From: Desulfobacteraceae bacterium UBA2230
GTDB taxonomy: Bacteria; Desulfobacterota; Desulfobacteria; Desulfobacterales; Desulfosarcinaceae
DNA length: 9,730 nucleotides
NCBI GenBank assembly: GCA_002348005.1
Contig: DDYQ01000158.1
Location: 12,617 to 22,346 of the forward strand
Direction: 5' to 3'
The notes under the pieces were generated by a model that saw only the letters and a list, made by a program, of their open reading frames with translations, had not been told where the DNA came from and ran no database searches. Below, in pieces: positions 6,262 to 9,730 of this stretch. Position numbers and translations under genes: made by a program. The stretch's first letter is position 1. Every line of letters starts with the position of its first letter.

Positions 6262-6444
6262 AAGCCACCCTGTTCTTCTGCGTTGCAGCTTACGTAGCAT
6301 GCGCCGTGGCCCTGCTGCAAGCGGAGGCGCGGCTCCCGGCGGTTTTCGCCGAATGCGTTCACGGCAGGCACAGCAAGTTCAAACGGCGTGCACAATTCTG
6401 ATGGCGCCGTAAAAACCGCCCCCACGTACCGACCGCCAAAGGGC

Positions 6445-8898
6445 TCAAGGCGCGTTATAAACGGACATGTCGTAGGTTCGACCGTCCGTGGAAATGCGCA
6501 CGGAGCCGCATTGGTCGGTGCGCCAGATGCGGCACCGCATGCCCGCCAGGCGCTGCAGCACCTGGGGGTGTGGAAAACCGAACCGGTTGTCCCATCCGGC
6601 CGCAATGATCGCTTCTCGGGGGCGCACGGCTTCCAGGAATGGCTGGGTGCAGGAGGAACGGCTGCCGTGGTGCGGCACGATCAGGAAAGTGCTGCGCAGC
6701 TGCTCGGGCGTGTGGCGGTTCAATATCTCGGCCTCGGCCGAACGGGCGATATCGCCTGCAAAAAGAAATTCGATCCGCTCCCAGGCCACCTGCAGCACCA
6801 GCGAATTGTTGTTGGCGTCGCGCCACTTCTCGGCGTCGCGCAGCGCCAGGAAATCGCGCGGCGGGTTGAGGATCGCCAGACGCACGCCCCGCCGTTCACT
6901 CTCGCGCGCCAGGGACTCAAAAGGCGGTTGCCAAATGCCTCTGCGCTGAATGATCTCCTCCCACTGACGGCAAGCGGCCAGCCCGCAGGGTTCCTGATTG
7001 CTCCAGACTTCGCCCACTGCGAAGTTTTCCAGGATGTAGAGCAATCCATTGAGGTGATCGCTGTTGGCATGCGTCAGGACCACCAGGTCCACGGTCTTTA
7101 TCTTCTGCTGCCACAGGAAAGGGGCCACGATATTTCGACCCACATCAAAAGCGGCGTTGCTGCTGAATCCGCCGCCATCCACCAGCACGGTGTAGCCGCC
7201 GGGCAATTGCAGCAGATTGGCGCTGCCCTGCCCGACATCGATGGCCTGGACGGTCAGGCGGTGCCGGTCGAAACGCCGCTGCACCCAGTAGCCCGCATCC
7301 AGCACCGTGGCGGCCACAAGAACCATCAGGCCGACAACGCGCATGCGGCGCTGCCGCCAGTTGAACGCCAAGGCCAGGAAGCCGGCCCATAGAATGATTT
7401 CCAGCGGCGTCGGAGTCACCGTTTTGACGGCCGCCGCCGGCCAGGCGCCGATCTTCTGCACGCACAGCAGCAATGCTTCGAGGACCAGGGCGGCGGTCTG
7501 CCAGCACAGACCTGCCAGTGCGTCGCTGACCGGGACAAGCAGCACGCCCAGCAACCCGGCCGGCAGCACAATCCCGCCGACCGCCGGGACGGCAACCAGA
7601 TTGGCCGCCAGACCCACCAGGGAGACCTGGTTGAAATAGTACATGACCAGCGGCAAGGTGCCCAGTGTGGCCAGCAGCGAGACCCACATCAGGCTGCCAA
7701 AATACTTTCGCGCCCGGACCGGCCAGGAGTCACCGGTCTGGGGGGCGGCCGGCCGGTAGAGGCTCAGGCCGCCCAGGATGGCGCACACTGCCGCAAAAGA
7801 GAGTTGGAATGAGGGACCCAACACCACCGGCGGCACGGCCAGCAGGATGGTCAGACCGGCCACGGTCAAAGCATTGGCCCAGTCATGGCGCCGGCTTACC
7901 CAGTAGGTCAGCAGAAAGGCGTTGCTCATCAACAACGCGCGCTGGGTGGCAGGCGACATTCCCGCCAGCAGGGCATAGCCCAGCACTGCCAAAAACGCGC
8001 CCAGTGCGGCAATTTTGCGGGTCCAGCCGCGCCGCAACAGCGGCGGCAGCCAGGCCAGGCTCCAGGCGGCGGCGCCGAAGGCGCCCGCCGCCACCATCCC
8101 CACGTGCAGGCCCGAAATCGCCAGAAGATGTGCCAGTCCGCTGCGGTTGAACGCCTCGCGCAACCCGGGAGTAATGCCGCTGCGTTCGCCCACCGTCAAG
8201 GCCGCAAGCACGGCGGCCGCATCGGGCGAGCGCTGCGCCAGAGCGCTCTCCATCCTGGAAAGAATGCGGTCGCGAAAGCGGTTTACCGGATGAGATGGAT
8301 CTTCATCCGGAGCGGCAACCTGGATCTTCTCGACGGCCGTATAGGTCCGCACGCGCGTGTCGTCCAGGGCCATGAAGCGGGCGTAGTCGAAACCGCCCGG
8401 GTTATTGAAATTGCGGATCGGTTTGAGCTGCCCGGAAAACGTTACCCGAGCGCCCTGGCGCAGTTCGGGTCCTTTTCCACCCGCGGCCACCCTGACGTTG
8501 CCGCGCACGCGGATATCCCGGTCGCCGCACTGCACGCGTTCGGCCGCCAGGCTGAAGGTCAGGCGATGCGGCTGTACCTGGGGGCGCCCTCGGACCGTGC
8601 CCGTTATCAGCCACCGCGTTTCGCCGGCAAAGCGGCTCACGTGATGTTGGGATAAACGCGCCGCCAACCACGGTTGGGGCAAAAGGTAGCCGACGGCCGC
8701 GCAGAAAATCAGCGGGACCGCCAGGGCCGCACGCCGGGCCAGCACGAAGCCCAGGACGATGAAGGCGCAGATCAGCGCTGCGGCGGCGGCAGGCCATATC
8801 CGGCCGGGATACAGCGCCCCCAGCCCGACACCGGCCAGAAGTGCGGCGGTGACCGGTATCAACGGTCTGTAAATTGCCGTCGAAGCGCTCGCGGTCAT
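6445..8898 (-). CDS. comEC: ComEC/Rec2 family DNA-uptake channel protein
   Basis: ComEC is the inner-membrane channel that carries single-stranded DNA into the cytoplasm during natural transformation. The 817-residue product has the full architecture. Hydrophobic N-terminal helices (about 10-75) are followed by a soluble OB-like DUF4131 region ending in NNPGGFDYARFM (165-176). The Competence membrane domain comes next, with the hallmark HLLAISGLHVGM (257-268) and many further helices to about 535. The C-terminal metallo-beta-lactamase-like domain starts at DVGQGSA (554-560). In it the metal motif reads THANSDH (609-615), so the second histidine of the classical HXHXDH is serine-flanked asparagine instead. 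FAGD (713-716), VPHHGS (741-746) and FPHP (775-778) are kept. The start at ATG 8896-8898 has GAGGAG about a dozen bases upstream. The frame is intact. No other competence gene is visible, which is common because comEC is often isolated. Confidence 0.95.
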   Translation of the reverse strand: MTASASTAIYRPLIPVTAALLAGVGLGALYPGRIWPAAAAALICAFIVLGFVLARRAALAVPLIFCAAVGYLLPQPWLAARLSQHHVSRFAGETRWLITGTVRGRPQVQPHRLTFSLAAERVQCGDRDIRVRGNVRVAAGGKGPELRQGARVTFSGQLKPIRNFNNPGGFDYARFMALDDTRVRTYTAVEKIQVAAPDEDPSHPVNRFRDRILSRMESALAQRSPDAAAVLAALTVGERSGITPGLREAFNRSGLAHLLAISGLHVGMVAAGAFGAAAWSLAWLPPLLRRGWTRKIAALGAFLAVLGYALLAGMSPATQRALLMSNAFLLTYWVSRRHDWANALTVAGLTILLAVPPVVLGPSFQLSFAAVCAILGGLSLYRPAAPQTGDSWPVRARKYFGSLMWVSLLATLGTLPLVMYYFNQVSLVGLAANLVAVPAVGGIVLPAGLLGVLLVPVSDALAGLCWQTAALVLEALLLCVQKIGAWPAAAVKTVTPTPLEIILWAGFLALAFNWRQRRMRVVGLMVLVAATVLDAGYWVQRRFDRHRLTVQAIDVGQGSANLLQLPGGYTVLVDGGGFSSNAAFDVGRNIVAPFLWQQKIKTVDLVVLTHANSDHLNGLLYILENFAVGEVWSNQEPCGLAACRQWEEIIQRRGIWQPPFESLARESERRGVRLAILNPPRDFLALRDAEKWRDANNNSLVLQVAWERIEFLFAGDIARSAEAEILNRHTPEQLRSTFLIVPHHGSRSSCTQPFLEAVRPREAIIAAGWDNRFGFPHPQVLQRLAGMRCRIWRTDQCGSVRISTDGRTYDMSVYNAP

Positions 8899-9038
8899 GC
8901 CTCGGCGCGACTCCTCTGCGCGTTGATGATCACGGTCGATGAACGCCCTTCGGCCCGAAGTTCACTCCACAGGCACGGCGTTGATACGCGTGTACGGGTG
9001 AGTACCTGTGGTCACGCTGCGGTAACCGTACTTGCTTT

Positions 9039-9053
9039 CGCGATTTCATCGCG
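9039..9053. repeat. Six-base-pair hairpin in the comEC upstream region
   Basis: CGCGAT and ATCGCG flank a three-base loop. It lies just downstream, in the minus-strand sense, of the AT-rich direct repeat. It has no T-tract, so it is not a canonical terminator for the upstream gene. Confidence 0.4.
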
Positions 9054-9080
9054 GCTGGGGCGTTGAGTACATAAAACTAA

Positions 9081-9109
9081 AAGTCTTCAAGACGAAGGTA
9101 AATCTTCAA
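9081..9109. repeat. Direct repeat in an AT-rich island
   Basis: AAGTCTTCAA (9081-9090) and AAATCTTCAA (9100-9109) match at nine of ten positions and start 19 bases apart, close to two helical turns. They sit in the only AT-rich stretch between comEC and its upstream neighbour, which would suit a protein-binding site. Chance is possible. Confidence 0.35.
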
Positions 9110-9146
9110 CATGAACGCAGACGGCACCGGTCGGCTGTGCGGCAGG

Positions 9147-9730
9147 CTATTTCAGCCCGATTTCCCAATTCCAGCGGCCGGGGCGTTTCTTGAGCCGTAT
9201 GCTCTTGGGGAGCGGCTCATCCAGATGCACGAAAAGGCGGAAGCCGGCCTTGACCAGCAGGTCCTGGGCGGACTTCAAATCGATGGTCCAGTTGGGAAAG
9301 ACCCAATAGAGGTTGTCGTAGCGGCGCACCCAGCCCTCTTCGCCCTGCGGGCTGACAAAAGGTTGATCGGTTTTGAACCCTTCGGCCAGCGCGCGCGAAA
9401 CGCAAAAAGGCCAATTGCCGGAGATCACGACGCCTAGCGGCAATACGCTCTTTTGGGCCAGTTGTTCCAGGTCCGGTCGTCCCAACTCGGGGCTGACGAT
9501 CACACCTTTGCCGCCGATCAGCTTGAAGGCCCGCACCGCCAGGGGATTGGCGATATTGCAGAAGGGGCCGGCCCATAGGGTGAGATCTTCTTCGCGGTCG
9601 AAACAGGCCGCCTGCCAGGGAGCGTTGAGCACGAAGCGGCGCGCGCCCTTGCGCAGCAGGTAACGAACCGCCTGTTGCCAGAGCTCCGCTTCGGCAGGCC
9701 AGATCACCGGCGGCAGCCACCACCAGGCAT
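9147..9730 (-). CDS. U32-peptidase-like protein, C-terminal part (5' end outside window)
   Basis: The frame is open to the window edge and ends at TAG 9147-9149, giving 193 visible residues. A GTG at 9707 is internal, because upstream codons read in frame as WWWLPP and continue the same protein. The pattern FCNIANPLAVRAFKLIGGKGVIVSPELG followed by LPLGVVISGNWPFCVSRAL resembles the second half of the barrel in U32 family (COG0826) proteins, which include collagenase-like peptidases and RNA-hydroxylation factors. The C-terminal tail with DNLYWVFPNWTIDL, LFVHLDEPLP and RPGRWNWEIGL recalls a subgroup seen in Desulfobacterota, but this is from memory. There are no membrane segments. The substrate cannot be told from this part. 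It is on the same strand as comEC with a gap of 248 bases. Confidence 0.6.
   Translation of the reverse strand, partial: AWWWLPPVIWPAEAELWQQAVRYLLRKGARRFVLNAPWQAACFDREEDLTLWAGPFCNIANPLAVRAFKLIGGKGVIVSPELGRPDLEQLAQKSVLPLGVVISGNWPFCVSRALAEGFKTDQPFVSPQGEEGWVRRYDNLYWVFPNWTIDLKSAQDLLVKAGFRLFVHLDEPLPKSIRLKKRPGRWNWEIGLK

Larger units (their letters stand above)
8899..9146. other. Leader region upstream of comEC
   Basis: These 248 bases separate comEC from the upstream minus-strand gene and show no convincing gene. They contain several short inverted repeats: CTTCG-GCC-CGAAG at 8948-8960, CCACAGG and CCTGTGG arms at 8967-8973 and 9005-9011, and CGCGAT-TTC-ATCGCG at 9039-9053. None runs into a T-tract on the minus strand. 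An AT-rich island with a direct repeat lies at 9068-9110. I found no clear promoter. Confidence 0.5.

Noticed and set aside
6258..6444. A minus-strand frame between comEC and the Nudix gene whose TGA overlaps the Nudix ATG (ATGA)
   Set aside because: The overlap looked like translational coupling, but the frame runs out of phase through the end of comEC. It has no good start or ribosome binding site after comEC ends and shows no recognisable protein pattern.
6388..7392. Long plus-strand open frame opposite comEC
   Set aside because: It lies antisense to the conserved ComEC metallo-beta-lactamase-like domain. High-GC genes commonly leave such open antisense frames, and its translation matches no family I know.
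9111..9437. Plus-strand frame opposite the U32-like gene, beginning just after the AT-rich repeat
   Set aside because: Most of it is antisense to conserved U32-like sequence, and no convincing ribosome binding site precedes its ATG.

Overview
The window reads as GC-rich chromosomal DNA from a Gram-negative bacterium. The gene content and protein flavour (ClpX with an intact ClpP-docking loop, ComEC/Rec2, a DUF3417-type alpha-glucan phosphorylase, a U32-like protein, an AzlC/AzlD pair) suggest Desulfobacterota (former Deltaproteobacteria). That placement is an inference from protein character and was not tested by any search. No tRNA, rRNA, CRISPR array, insertion sequence or phage gene was seen.

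Layout from left to right. Bases 1-642 (+) hold the C-terminal 213 codons of clpX. Facing it at 682-2175 (-) is a ModF-type protein with two ABC ATPase domains. A gene-poor stretch follows (2176-2573), then a 51-residue cysteine-rich protein at 2574-2729 (+) with a strong ribosome binding site and its own terminator. Convergent to it is the azlC-azlD pair (3887 to 2835, -), a two-subunit branched-chain amino acid exporter, with a candidate sigma70 promoter at 3980-4008. Divergent from azlC is a ruined alpha-glucan phosphorylase gene (4204-5214, +). It keeps its N-terminal and C-terminal parts, has lost the whole catalytic middle, and also carries a homopolymer frameshift. A terminator follows, then an intact 99-residue stand-alone glycogen-binding module (5431-5730, +).

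The right third is all on the minus strand: the C-terminal part of a U32-peptidase-like protein (entering at 9730, ending 9147), comEC (8898-6445) and a Nudix hydrolase (6261-5824). The gaps between these three are about 180-250 bases, so they may not be one tight operon.

Functionally the window is a mosaic of housekeeping genes: proteolysis (ClpX), amino acid export (AzlCD), glycogen metabolism (phosphorylase remnant plus glycogen-binding protein), DNA uptake (ComEC) and nucleotide sanitation (Nudix). I see no clear previously undescribed multi-gene system. The two items most worth a second look are the internally deleted phosphorylase next to an intact glycogen-binding module, and the small cysteine protein with mirror-symmetric cysteine spacing.
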